A stretch of 64,000 nt of DNA from an uncultured Pelagibacteraceae bacterium. Lineage in GTDB: Bacteria > Pseudomonadota > Alphaproteobacteria > Pelagibacterales > Pelagibacteraceae. Of this stretch, positions 21,063 through 30,764 are shown piece by piece. Both the position numbers and the translations under genes were made by a program. Positions within the stretch are counted from its first letter, which is position 1; every line of letters begins with the position of its first letter. The notes below the pieces were generated by a model. It was not told the DNA's origin. It worked only from the letters and a program-made list of their open reading frames with translations, and searched no databases. The stretch is taken from assembly GCA_902617825.1 (NCBI GenBank), contig CACMYE010000001.1:1-64000 (forward strand). The letters are read 5' to 3'.

Positions 21063-21662
21063 ATGCTCCCTGCATACTACGAAGATTTTAGTGAAATAAA
21101 AAAAAAGATTTGGCTAATGTTAGAGGATGCGGTTTCAAACCGTAACTCTCAGTTTAGAATACCAACTTTTATATGTGGTTTTAATTCAGACATAAATGGA
21201 AGAATTATTGTTTTAAGGAAGGTAGATAAGCAGAACAATGTAGTTCAATTTCATAGCGATATTAGATCAGATAAAATCGAAATACTAAAAAAAAATTCTA
21301 ACGCAGCAATGTTATTTTATGACAAAGAAGAAAAAATCCAAGTAAGATTAAAAATTGAATGCTTAATTAATCATCAAAATGAAATTACAAAAGCATCTTG
21401 GGAAAAGACACAACATATAAGTAGGAAGTGTTATTTGGTGGATAATGGGCCAGGAACAGTATCTGATATTCCAACATCTGGTTTAAAGCCTGAATTAGAT
21501 AATTTTGATTATACTAAAGAACAAAGTGAAAAGGGATATAAAAACTTCACAGTAATTCAATGTAAAATTAAATCTATTGAGTGGCTTTATCTTGCAGCAA
21601 AAGGTCATCGAAGAGCAAGGTTTGATTTAGAAAATAATAAGGACAGCTGGTTAATTCCTTAA
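21063..21662 (+). CDS. Pyridoxamine 5'-phosphate oxidase-like FMN-binding protein
   Basis: RIIVLRKVDKQNNVVQFHSDIRSDKIEIL...AMLFYDKEEKIQVRL. Confidence 0.75.
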   Translation: MLPAYYEDFSEIKKKIWLMLEDAVSNRNSQFRIPTFICGFNSDINGRIIVLRKVDKQNNVVQFHSDIRSDKIEILKKNSNAAMLFYDKEEKIQVRLKIECLINHQNEITKASWEKTQHISRKCYLVDNGPGTVSDIPTSGLKPELDNFDYTKEQSEKGYKNFTVIQCKIKSIEWLYLAAKGHRRARFDLENNKDSWLIP

Positions 21663-22441
21663 TTGAATGTAGCTTTCACATCACCAAAAACAGAGTAGGT
21701 AACTTCAATTAATTTCTTTTCTTTTATTGGTACTGGAAATCCATAAGCTCCTGTCAAAATTAAATTTCCTTTTCTTAAAAAATTATTTTTTTTATCTTGT
21801 TCTTTAATCAACCACTCAACTTCAGATAACATGTCAAAAGGCCAAATTTTACCAGTCCATGCATCTATTATCTTTTTATCATAAATTAGCTTAAGATCAG
21901 TTTCTATTTTATTTTTAGGAACTTTATTCTCTGCCCATATAACAACACCTGCATGAATTGCATTATTAGCCAGTAGTTCAGGACCAAATGGTTCTTCTCC
22001 GTAAAAAACAAGGTTATGAATTTCTATAAGTGGATAAATACCTTCAATGGACTCTAAAATATAATCAAATGAAGAAAGTTTGGGATTTATATCTCGGTTT
22101 AATATTACTCCAAATTCAGCTTCCATTGCTGGGTTAGTAAAATCTTTTTTATCAAAGGTCGCTCCACTCTTCCTTAATTCAGTATTCCAAAGATAACCAC
22201 TGGCAGGCTGATTAAAACCCATTTTCTTTTGTGTATCTTTTGAAATACATCCAATTTTATAACCAATAATTTCTTCTCCTCTTTTCTCTCTTAACTTCGC
22301 AACCTTTGACTGAATAAGAAGAGCGTTTTCATTAGTTATTCTTTTTTTTTCTTTAAAAATTGAGCTTGGAACTTTATTGTCGTAATCTTCTAGTATCTTA
22401 TTTGAAAAATTTTCTATTTCCTTTTTTGATAAATCAATCAT
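21659..22441 (-). CDS. 2-keto-4-pentenoate hydratase / fumarylacetoacetate hydrolase-related protein
   Basis: EEIIGYKIGC, MEAEFGVIL motifs. Confidence 0.75.
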   Translation of the reverse strand: MIDLSKKEIENFSNKILEDYDNKVPSSIFKEKKRITNENALLIQSKVAKLREKRGEEIIGYKIGCISKDTQKKMGFNQPASGYLWNTELRKSGATFDKKDFTNPAMEAEFGVILNRDINPKLSSFDYILESIEGIYPLIEIHNLVFYGEEPFGPELLANNAIHAGVVIWAENKVPKNKIETDLKLIYDKKIIDAWTGKIWPFDMLSEVEWLIKEQDKKNNFLRKGNLILTGAYGFPVPIKEKKLIEVTYSVFGDVKATFN

Positions 22442-22464
22442 AATTAAATTAGAAATTATTTATT

Positions 22465-22908
22465 CTATTTACTTTCTAATTTTGAGAGTTTTCTTTTTAA
22501 TTTTTTAGATAATCCAGAAAACCATTCTTTCTCTTTACCAGAATCAGGTAATACTGCTCCAAACTCAATCATTTGTACTGGGGGTAGGTCAAGAATGTAA
22601 ACCCAAACTTGGGTTTCATCTAATTTAGAATTTTTAATTACAACATCCCTTAAATCAGAAATTAATTTATCTTTTGTTTTTTTTGGTCTGCCAGCTCTGA
22701 TTTGGCCTAGTAAAAATATTGAAGGCTCTTTAATTTTTTTTCCTCCCATGAAATGATTATTTTTCTTAGTTTTATTAAATATTACTTGAGCAAAATAAGT
22801 ATTTGCTCCTGTTACAACATTGTGAACTTTTGTAATTCCCTTTGCCAAGTCTTTTTGCTGTTTTGAAGTTAAATTAAAATTTGAATTTGTAACTGTATAG
22901 GTTGGCAT
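22465..22908 (-). CDS. Tautomerase-superfamily protein (cis-CaaD-like) with N-terminal Met-Pro
   Basis: Internal ATG gives MPTYTVTNSNFNL (Pro1 after Met removal) and removes the overlap with the upstream gene. Confidence 0.6.
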   Translation of the reverse strand: MPTYTVTNSNFNLTSKQQKDLAKGITKVHNVVTGANTYFAQVIFNKTKKNNHFMGGKKIKEPSIFLLGQIRAGRPKKTKDKLISDLRDVVIKNSKLDETQVWVYILDLPPVQMIEFGAVLPDSGKEKEWFSGLSKKLKRKLSKLESK

Positions 22909-22912
22909 AAAA

Positions 22913-23425
22913 CTAAAATATAGATTTTGAATATTTTTTCCAGTTATCTTGGTAATGCTTTGTATTTTCAATTACAGCTTTTTTTTCTTCCTCAGTTACT
23001 TCTCTTATAACTTTGCCAGGCGAGCCAACTACTAATGAGTTGTCAGGTATTTCTTTATTTTCTGTAATTAGAGCCTTAGCTCCAATAATACAGTTTTTTC
23101 CAATATTTGCTTTATTTAAGATGACAGCACCTATACCTACCAAGCTATTATCTCCAATTGTACATCCATGTAACATAACCATATGACCTATAGTTACATT
23201 TTTTCCAACTTTTAAAGGGTAACCTGGATCTGTATGTAAGACACTACCATCCTGAACGTTGGATCCTTCACCAATATAAATATTTTCAACATCGCCTCTT
23301 AAAACCGCATTAAACCAAATGCTAGTATTTTTCTCTAAAGTAACATCTCCTATTACGGTTGCATTAGGTGCTACCCAATTTTCGCCAGAGTTTTTTGGTT
23401 TTTTATCTTTTAAATCGTAAAACAT
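22913..23425 (-). CDS. Gamma carbonic anhydrase family protein (left-handed beta-helix hexapeptide repeats)
   Basis: [44 protein letters not shown]...[22 protein letters not shown]. Confidence 0.92.
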   Translation of the reverse strand: MFYDLKDKKPKNSGENWVAPNATVIGDVTLEKNTSIWFNAVLRGDVENIYIGEGSNVQDGSVLHTDPGYPLKVGKNVTIGHMVMLHGCTIGDNSLVGIGAVILNKANIGKNCIIGAKALITENKEIPDNSLVVGSPGKVIREVTEEEKKAVIENTKHYQDNWKKYSKSIF

Positions 23426-23445
23426 AATTTATATATTATTACATT

Positions 23446-24000
23446 ATGCCAATACAAACTCCAATATGTGATTTTGGTAAAAAAGCTATTCCATTTGAAC
23501 TAAAATCAACTGATGAAAAAATTTTAAAACTTGAAGATATAAAAGGTAAGAATGGGACTTTAATAATGTTTATCTGTAACCATTGTCCCTACGTAAAAGC
23601 AGTTACAAAAGACATTGTTGAAGACTGTTATAACCTAAAAAAATTGGGAATAAACTCTATTGCAATATGTTCTAACGATGCAGTTAATTATCCAGAGGAC
23701 TCTTTTGAAAATATGATTAAATTTGCAAAAGAAAATAATTTTAATTTTCCATATTTAGCTGATGAAACTCAAGAAGTTGCTAAATCTTATGATGCAGTTT
23801 GTACGCCTGATTTCTTTGGATATAATAAAAATTTAGAACTTCAATACAGAGGCCGAATGAGGGAATTAAGAAAACTTATTCCTATAAGAAGTGGAGAAAG
23901 CGATCTATTTCAAGCAATGAAAAAAATTGCTGAAACAGGTAAAGGACCAACAGAACAAATTCCAAGTGCTGGTTGTGGCATTAAATGGAAATATGATTAA
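23446..24000 (+). CDS. Thioredoxin-like/peroxiredoxin-like redox protein
   Basis: TLIMFICNHCPYVKA; AhpC/TSA-like fold. Confidence 0.85.
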   Translation: MPIQTPICDFGKKAIPFELKSTDEKILKLEDIKGKNGTLIMFICNHCPYVKAVTKDIVEDCYNLKKLGINSIAICSNDAVNYPEDSFENMIKFAKENNFNFPYLADETQEVAKSYDAVCTPDFFGYNKNLELQYRGRMRELRKLIPIRSGESDLFQAMKKIAETGKGPTEQIPSAGCGIKWKYD

Positions 24001-25082
24001 TGCATTTAATCTTGACTAGATCTTTTCCACCTGAACTTGGCGGTATGCAAAGTTTGATGTGGGGTCTTTCTAGAGAATTATCAAAAAACTTTATGATAAA
24101 AGTTTTTGCAGATTATATTGCACATCACAAAGAATTTGATGATCAAGCATCTTTTTCAATTGAGAGAGTTGGAGGAATAAAGCTCTTAAGAAAATATAGA
24201 AAAGCTCAATTGATAAATGAATTTATTAATAATAACAAAATAGAAGGAATAATTGCTGATCACTGGAAAAGTTTAGAGCTTATTAAGTCATCAAAAAAAA
24301 AGTTTTGCTTAATTCATAGTAAAGAAATTAACCACCCAAAAGGCTCAAATTTAAATAAAAGAGTATTAAATGTTTTAAATAATGTTGAAAACGTAGTTGC
24401 TAATTCACAATTTACAAAAAATTTAGCAGTTAGCTGTGGAGTAAATGAGAATAAAATAATTATAATTAACCCGGGAGTAGATCCTGCAAAAAAATTAGAT
24501 AAAAAAACTGTAGACAAAGTTGAGAGTTTACTAAAAGTCAAAACACCAAGGTTAATTACAGTTTCACGATTTGATAAAAGAAAAAATCATGAAAAAGTAA
24601 TTATGGCACTTAGAAATTTAAAGCAAATTTATCCTGATATTGTCTATATATGTGTTGGATATGGTGAAGAGGAAGAAAACATTAAAAATCTTGTCACAGA
24701 ATTAGATTTAGAAGGTCAAGTAATGTTTTTTAAAGACATAACTAATGATTTAAAAAATGCATTAATTACAAAGTCAAATGTATTTGTGATGCCATCAATA
24801 ATACACAAAAAGTCAGTTGAAGGATTTGGAATTGCTTATGTTGAAGCAGCTCAATATGGAATTCCATCTATTGGTGGTATAGACGGTGGTGCAGAAGATG
24901 CAATTGTGCACGAAAAAACTGGTTTAATATGTGATGGAAATAATTTAGATAGAGTTTACTCATCTATAAATTCAATTCTAGAGAATAAAAAATACCTAGA
25001 TTATGGAAAGAATGCAAAAGAATTTGTTACTAAATTCCAATGGTCTAAAATTATTAAAGAATATAAAAAAATTTTAAACTAA
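24000..25082 (+). CDS. Glycosyltransferase family 4 (GT-B)
   Basis: SFPPELGGMQSLMWGL; GVDP; EGFGIAYVEAAQYGIPSIGG. Confidence 0.88.
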   Translation: MHLILTRSFPPELGGMQSLMWGLSRELSKNFMIKVFADYIAHHKEFDDQASFSIERVGGIKLLRKYRKAQLINEFINNNKIEGIIADHWKSLELIKSSKKKFCLIHSKEINHPKGSNLNKRVLNVLNNVENVVANSQFTKNLAVSCGVNENKIIIINPGVDPAKKLDKKTVDKVESLLKVKTPRLITVSRFDKRKNHEKVIMALRNLKQIYPDIVYICVGYGEEEENIKNLVTELDLEGQVMFFKDITNDLKNALITKSNVFVMPSIIHKKSVEGFGIAYVEAAQYGIPSIGGIDGGAEDAIVHEKTGLICDGNNLDRVYSSINSILENKKYLDYGKNAKEFVTKFQWSKIIKEYKKILN

Positions 25083-26578
25083 GTCTTCTTCTTAAAAGTT
25101 TTATATAAATGCCAAATTACAATAAAAGCTGTTGTAAGCAAAATACATAGAGTTAATGTTCTGTCCCATAAAAATTCCCACGAACCATTACTTAACAATA
25201 AAGACCTTCTTAAATTTTCTTCCATTAATCCTCCTAGCACAAAAGCTAAAATAAGAGGTGGCATAGGAAAATCATATAATCGCAAAAATGTTGCAACAAC
25301 TGCAATTCCAATCATTAAATAAATATCAAAATTATTAAATGACATTACGTAAATACCAGTAATTGAGAAAAATAAAATTAATGGAATTAAATAATTTTTT
25401 GGTACAGCAAGAATTCTAGCAATATAGGGAATTAATGGTAAATTTAAAATTAATAAAATAACCATCCCAATATACATTGACATAATGATTGACCAAAAAA
25501 TTTCAGGGTTTGTCAGATAAAGTCTTGGTCCTGGTTGAACACCAAATCCTAAGAGAGCACCTAACATTACTGCTGTTGTTCCACTTCCTGGAATTCCTAA
25601 TGTTAGCATAGGCACAAAAGAACCAGAGCACGCAGCATTATTTGCTGTTTCTGGTGCAGACAATCCATTTACGCTCCCTTTTCCAAATTTTTGCTTTTCA
25701 TCATCTTTGACTAAATTTCTTTCCAGACCGTAAGCTAAAAATGATGCAATTGTTGCTCCAGCTCCTGGCAAAACACCAATTAAAAATCCAATTATTGAAG
25801 ATCGAGGAATTGTTTTATACATTTTTTTTCTATCCTCTTTATCAATTTTTATTGAACCTAGTTCGGTTAAAGAAACTTGCTTTGCAGCAGCTGTGGGATC
25901 ATTTCTTTTTAAAATAATTGTTAAGGCCTCACTCATTGCAAATGTCGCCATTACGACTAAGACAAAACTGATGCCATCTGTTAGATTCATGTTATCAAAA
26001 GTAAATCTAGTGATATCAGATAGGCTATCTTGGCCAACAGAAGCTAACATCAAACCAAGTACAACCATCATCATTGCTTTCAAAAACTGTCCTTTAGATG
26101 AGAATGCAGCTATTGCAGTTAAACCTAATATCATTAAAGCAAAATAATCTGGAGATCTAAAAGATAAACTTACTTTAGATAAACTTGGGGCTAAAAATAA
26201 TAGATAAATTGCTGAAAATGTTCCTCCAGCAAATGAACTCCATGCAGCAATAGCTAATGCTTTTCCAGCTTTACCTTGTTGGGCCATTGGATAACCGTCA
26301 AAAGATGTTGCAACAGTTCCTGGAACACCTGGAGCATTTAACAATATTGATGATGTCGACCCACCAAATACTGCTCCATAATAAACACCTGCCATTAAAA
26401 TTAATCCTGTTGCAGGATCAAAACCATATGTAATAGGTATCATGAGAGCAATTGCAGTCATTGGACCTAAGCCAGGCAGCATTCCTATAATTGTTCCAAA
26501 AAAACAACCAATCATGACCATGAATATATTTTGGAGGGTTAGTGCTGTTGATAGACCGATTAATATTCCTTCAATCAT
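25079..26578 (-). CDS. tctA: Tripartite tricarboxylate transporter large membrane subunit
   Basis: GMLPGLGPMTAIALMIPITYG, YGAVFGGSTSSILLNAPG, LGIPGSGTTAVMLGALL. Confidence 0.92.
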   Translation of the reverse strand: MIEGILIGLSTALTLQNIFMVMIGCFFGTIIGMLPGLGPMTAIALMIPITYGFDPATGLILMAGVYYGAVFGGSTSSILLNAPGVPGTVATSFDGYPMAQQGKAGKALAIAAWSSFAGGTFSAIYLLFLAPSLSKVSLSFRSPDYFALMILGLTAIAAFSSKGQFLKAMMMVVLGLMLASVGQDSLSDITRFTFDNMNLTDGISFVLVVMATFAMSEALTIILKRNDPTAAAKQVSLTELGSIKIDKEDRKKMYKTIPRSSIIGFLIGVLPGAGATIASFLAYGLERNLVKDDEKQKFGKGSVNGLSAPETANNAACSGSFVPMLTLGIPGSGTTAVMLGALLGFGVQPGPRLYLTNPEIFWSIIMSMYIGMVILLILNLPLIPYIARILAVPKNYLIPLILFFSITGIYVMSFNNFDIYLMIGIAVVATFLRLYDFPMPPLILAFVLGGLMEENLRRSLLLSNGSWEFLWDRTLTLCILLTTAFIVIWHLYKTFKKKT

Positions 26579-27045
26579 CCCATTACTCCAATCAATTGTA
26601 AAAATGGATCTCTTAAATAAATCTCAAGGACACCATGTAACAAATACATAAACGCCGCTACAAAAGGGAAAGATAGTAAAAACATCAATATCCAACGTCT
26701 TTCACCTAAAAAATAATAAGAACCAAATAAAAAGAATGAAGTAGTTAAAAAATATCCAATTTTTAAAATTGTTGCTCCATAAATAATTGCAATAATAATT
26801 AATATTGTTGTTTTTTTATATTCTAAATTTTTATGTTCAACTTTAATAGTTTCTGGATCTGGTAAAATTAATTTTAACCCTGAAAAAAATAATCCTGCAT
26901 AACCTAAATAAATTGGAAATGTTTTTGCATTAAATGGTGCATTTTCATCAAATGCGAATACTTGAATTTGGTAAGCTGTATATAAATAGAATACTGAAAA
27001 AATAAAAAAGAGCAGTGATATAATTTTAGTAGTATTTATATTCAC
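26575..27045 (-). CDS. tctB: Tripartite tricarboxylate transporter small membrane subunit
   Basis: Four-TM small protein between tctC and tctA; GTG start. Confidence 0.82.
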   Translation of the reverse strand: MNINTTKIISLLFFIFSVFYLYTAYQIQVFAFDENAPFNAKTFPIYLGYAGLFFSGLKLILPDPETIKVEHKNLEYKKTTILIIIAIIYGATILKIGYFLTTSFFLFGSYYFLGERRWILMFLLSFPFVAAFMYLLHGVLEIYLRDPFLQLIGVMG

Positions 27046-27051
27046 TGCTCT
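27009..27051 (-). promoter_or_regulatory. Terminator/attenuator-like hairpin spanning the tctB start codon
   Basis: Minus-strand RNA AGAGCAGUGA...UCACUGCUCU (10-bp perfect arms plus 5 more pairs across a bulge) followed by UUUUUUAUUUUUU. Confidence 0.6.
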
Positions 27052-27076
27052 AATTTTAATTTACTAATCTAAAAGA

Positions 27077-28057
27077 CTAGATAACTCCTAATTTTTTCAT
27101 AAGAGCTGTCATTTCCTCAGTTTGTTTTTCTAAGAAAGAAACAAATTTACCCTCAGGATTATAAATATTTACCCAAGCGTTTCTTGCTCTAACAGCTTCC
27201 CATTCAGAAGTTTTTTGAACATCACCAAGCATTTTAGCAATTTTAGATTTATCAGAATTGCTCATACCTGGAGGACCAAAAAATCCTCTCCAGTTTACGA
27301 ATTGTACGTCATAACCTTGCTCTTTAAGTGTTGGTGCATCTGGAGCATCTGAAACTCTTGATGGAGCAGTTATACCAATAATTCTTACCTGGTCTCTTGC
27401 ACCCATAAGTTCACCTAAACCTGTTGAGATAATTTGTGTCTCTCCAGATAAAAGTCCAGCTAATGCTTTTCCACCAGCATCATATGGAATATATGCAACA
27501 GCATTTGGATCTGCACCTGCAGCTTGAAAAGCTAATGCACCAATTAAATGGTCCATACTTCCTCTTACTGATCCACCTGCCATTTTAATAGAGTTTGGAT
27601 CTTTTTTATATGCATCGACAACATCTTTAAAGTTTTTGTATGGTGAATTTTTAGCAACAGCTATTGCACCATAATCACCAATTACACCAGCAATTGGGAC
27701 AACATCTTTATAGGATAAAGTTCCTGTACCTTTTATGTAACCTTTATGTCTTGTAATTGATCTTAATACTAATGGAGTAGATTGTACTAATACTGTATTC
27801 GCAGGTTTAGTATTAATCATATAAGCTAGCGCTTTACCACCACCACCACCTGACATATTTTCAAATGATGCGCTTTTTAACATTCCAGCTTTTGTTAAAG
27901 CTTCTCCAGTACCTCGAGCAGTTCCATCCCAACCACCACCAGCACCACCGCCTATCACGAAGTGAATTTTATCAATCGCAAATGAACTAGTTGTAGATGC
28001 TGAGAATAATAGGATTGCCGAGAATAATACTGAAACAATTTTTTTTATATTTTTCAT
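27077..28057 (-). CDS. tctC: Tripartite tricarboxylate transporter substrate-binding protein
   Basis: Signal peptide; IHFVIGGGAGGGWDGTARGTGEALTKAG. Confidence 0.88.
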   Translation of the reverse strand: MKNIKKIVSVLFSAILLFSASTTSSFAIDKIHFVIGGGAGGGWDGTARGTGEALTKAGMLKSASFENMSGGGGGKALAYMINTKPANTVLVQSTPLVLRSITRHKGYIKGTGTLSYKDVVPIAGVIGDYGAIAVAKNSPYKNFKDVVDAYKKDPNSIKMAGGSVRGSMDHLIGALAFQAAGADPNAVAYIPYDAGGKALAGLLSGETQIISTGLGELMGARDQVRIIGITAPSRVSDAPDAPTLKEQGYDVQFVNWRGFFGPPGMSNSDKSKIAKMLGDVQKTSEWEAVRARNAWVNIYNPEGKFVSFLEKQTEEMTALMKKLGVI

Positions 28058-28245
28058 TATATTCCTCTCTTTCTCTCTCTTAATTTAAGGTTAAATTAAA
28101 TTACATTGCCTTAGTTTATGCAACCTATAATTTCTTAGTACAACTGTTAATTGAAATTTTTTTTTAAAAAATTATTGTGGGTAATCAATAGAAAAAAATT
28201 TTTTTAAATTACAAGTTTCTAATTTTAAACTAATTAGAATTATTA

Positions 28246-29325
28246 ATGTTCGATTTTATTAATTACACAACTATTACAAATTATTTTAGTTCGATCATCA
28301 AAAGCTATAAAGCAATAGTTATAGGTCTGATAGGTGGTTATTTAGGAACAGTAATTGGTCTACCTCTCCCATGGTTGTTAGGTTCATTAGGTTTAAATCT
28401 ATGTTTTGCTTTTACAACCTATAAAATAGAGTTTTCCACTAAATTATTAAATCCTGTTTTTTTGATAGTAGGTATCATTTTGGGTGGAACCTTAAATGTG
28501 TCGCTACTTTATAAAATTCATTTGTGGATTTTTTCATCTATTGCCATGATTTTTTGTACAGTTATAAGCACAATTTTGGCAGGATATTATTTTTTTAAAA
28601 TTTGTAAATTTAGTAAATTTATTTCTGTATTAGCTGCGTTACCTGGAGCATTTGTTCCAATTTCTGCAGCATTATTAGAATTTGGTAAAAGTAAAAATGA
28701 TAAAAAAGTTCTAATTCCTCAAGCAACTAGAGTAATTTTTATTGTAAGTTTTTTTCCAATATTTTTTATTAATAATTTAGGCTTTTCAGAAATAGCTGGA
28801 TATAATTTTTCAAATATTTACGATTACAAATATTTCTTAGAAATTTTATTTCTTTTAATAGTTTGTTTTTTATTTGCAAGCTTACTAAAAAAATTAAATA
28901 TTCCATCACCTGCATTAATTGGTGCTATGGTATTGTCAGGTTTATTTTATACTTTCGAAATAATTGACTCTAGATTTCCAGATACATTTATAAATATTGC
29001 ATTTGTATTTTTAGGAACCGCTCTAGGTACTAGATTAAATGGACTTAAATTAAAGGAGTTATTCTACTTTACTTTTCATGGATTGATTGTGAGTGTAATT
29101 TTAGTATCAGTAGCAATGATAACAGCTTATATTTTAACTTATGCAGGCTTTGATTTTATTCCAACATTTTTAAGCTTTTCTCCTGGTGGAATTCATGAAA
29201 TGGTTATGATAAGTGTAGCTTACAATATTGATCCTATTTTTGTAAGCTATCATCACTTTTTAAGAATATTTTTAATTGTAATATTTTTACCTATCCTTTT
29301 GACAAAATTTCATAAAAAAAAATAA
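28246..29325 (+). CDS. AbrB-family membrane protein
   Basis: GLIGGYLGTVIGLPLPWLLGSLGLNL; PSPALIGAMVLSG; FSPGGIHEMVMI. Confidence 0.8.
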   Translation: MFDFINYTTITNYFSSIIKSYKAIVIGLIGGYLGTVIGLPLPWLLGSLGLNLCFAFTTYKIEFSTKLLNPVFLIVGIILGGTLNVSLLYKIHLWIFSSIAMIFCTVISTILAGYYFFKICKFSKFISVLAALPGAFVPISAALLEFGKSKNDKKVLIPQATRVIFIVSFFPIFFINNLGFSEIAGYNFSNIYDYKYFLEILFLLIVCFLFASLLKKLNIPSPALIGAMVLSGLFYTFEIIDSRFPDTFINIAFVFLGTALGTRLNGLKLKELFYFTFHGLIVSVILVSVAMITAYILTYAGFDFIPTFLSFSPGGIHEMVMISVAYNIDPIFVSYHHFLRIFLIVIFLPILLTKFHKKK

Positions 29326-29339
29326 CTTTAATGAAATTT

Positions 29340-30764
29340 TTATTTGCTTAATAGTTTACTGAGTACTTTGATATTTTTGACTTTATCTAAATTTTTAATT
29401 GTACTGATTATTTTTTTTGATTTATTTAAAGGCCATTTTGCAAATTCAGCACACCCCATAAACTTATCAGCTACCTCGCTATAGGTCATTGGTATTGCGG
29501 GACTACCTTTTCCAAAATCACCTCTTCCGGATATTTTTTTTCCATTTTTTAAATAGATATCTATAATTGTGGTCATTTTATCATAACCAGCTGCCTCAGC
29601 TTTTTGGTTTTTGTAAAAATTAATTTTTCTTAACATGGTTTGAACATCTTTTTTAACAATTCTTTTGTCTTGATATTCTGGAATATAGGCCCTTCTTTCT
29701 ATCAACAATATAGCCATTGAATATTCCATGCTAAATTTTGCCTGAAATTCATTTTTTGGTCTATGATGAATTAAAGCATTTTGCATATTATGATTTGTTC
29801 CCACATCTACTTTTAAAACCTGATCTGGTTTGATGTTATATTTGTTAATTAATTCTAACATCTTTGTCATACCTGGGTGGGTTAAAGATCCACACGGATG
29901 AGGTTTAATTGATATTCCTGGTTTACTAAAAGTCCAAGGTCGACCTAATTTTCCTTTAATTGAATTTAAGTCATATCCACCTCCATGAGCTTGAAAAAAG
30001 CCTCTAGGAGATTCTAAAATTTTATCAGTTGCAGACCAACCATAACTCACTAAATCACAAGCAACTACTCCGCTTTCTGCAGCTCTGCCTGCGTGCAAAG
30101 GTTTAGTCATTGTTCCAAAATTTTCTCTTAAACCTGCACTTAATGAAGCAGCTATACCTAGAGAATTTTGAATTTTTTCTACATTAAATTTTCTTATTTT
30201 GGCTGCAGCTGCTGCAGATGCAAGTGTTCCACAAGTTGCTGTAGAGTGAAAACCATGTTGGTAGTGTCTAGGAGACATTGCCTCAGAAACTTTACATTCA
30301 ACATCGACACCAATAAGGTAGGCATTTAGAAAATCTTTTCCACTAATATTGTTTATTTCACCTTCTGCGAAAGCACTTGGTAAGCATGGTGCTGTAGGGT
30401 GAGTTAATAAACCATATACTCTATCTGAACCTACTGCTAATTGTGTATCATCATAATCATCTGAATGAATACCCACACCATTAGCTAGTGCTGCAAATTG
30501 TGTAGGAACTTTCATTTTTGAACCAATCACAGTTGCTCTTCCATTGGCAGAATTTTTCTTTATCTGTTTAAATAAGTATTCACCAGTTCTTGCTACGGAT
30601 CCTGATAAAGCCAAACCAAATCCATCTAAAATATGTTTTTTAGCTAACTCAACTACATTTGAAGGTATATTATTAAATTTTGTTTTGTGAACAAACTTTG
30701 AAACATAATTTGTAAGTTCTTTACCTTTGGAGCTCTTTATATTTGGGGTGTAGGCTTTCTTCAT
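29340..30764 (-). CDS. MmgE/PrpD family protein
   Basis: HILDGFGLALSG, GVGIHSDDYDDT, KPLHAGRAAESGV, KPHPCGSLTHPGM. Confidence 0.9.
   Translation of the reverse strand: MKKAYTPNIKSSKGKELTNYVSKFVHKTKFNNIPSNVVELAKKHILDGFGLALSGSVARTGEYLFKQIKKNSANGRATVIGSKMKVPTQFAALANGVGIHSDDYDDTQLAVGSDRVYGLLTHPTAPCLPSAFAEGEINNISGKDFLNAYLIGVDVECKVSEAMSPRHYQHGFHSTATCGTLASAAAAAKIRKFNVEKIQNSLGIAASLSAGLRENFGTMTKPLHAGRAAESGVVACDLVSYGWSATDKILESPRGFFQAHGGGYDLNSIKGKLGRPWTFSKPGISIKPHPCGSLTHPGMTKMLELINKYNIKPDQVLKVDVGTNHNMQNALIHHRPKNEFQAKFSMEYSMAILLIERRAYIPEYQDKRIVKKDVQTMLRKINFYKNQKAEAAGYDKMTTIIDIYLKNGKKISGRGDFGKGSPAIPMTYSEVADKFMGCAEFAKWPLNKSKKIISTIKNLDKVKNIKVLSKLLSK

Noticed and set aside
22909-22971. N-terminal extension of the tautomerase ORF overlapping the gamma carbonic anhydrase gene
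   Set aside because: Internal ATG followed by Pro fits the tautomerase catalytic Pro1 and removes the overlap
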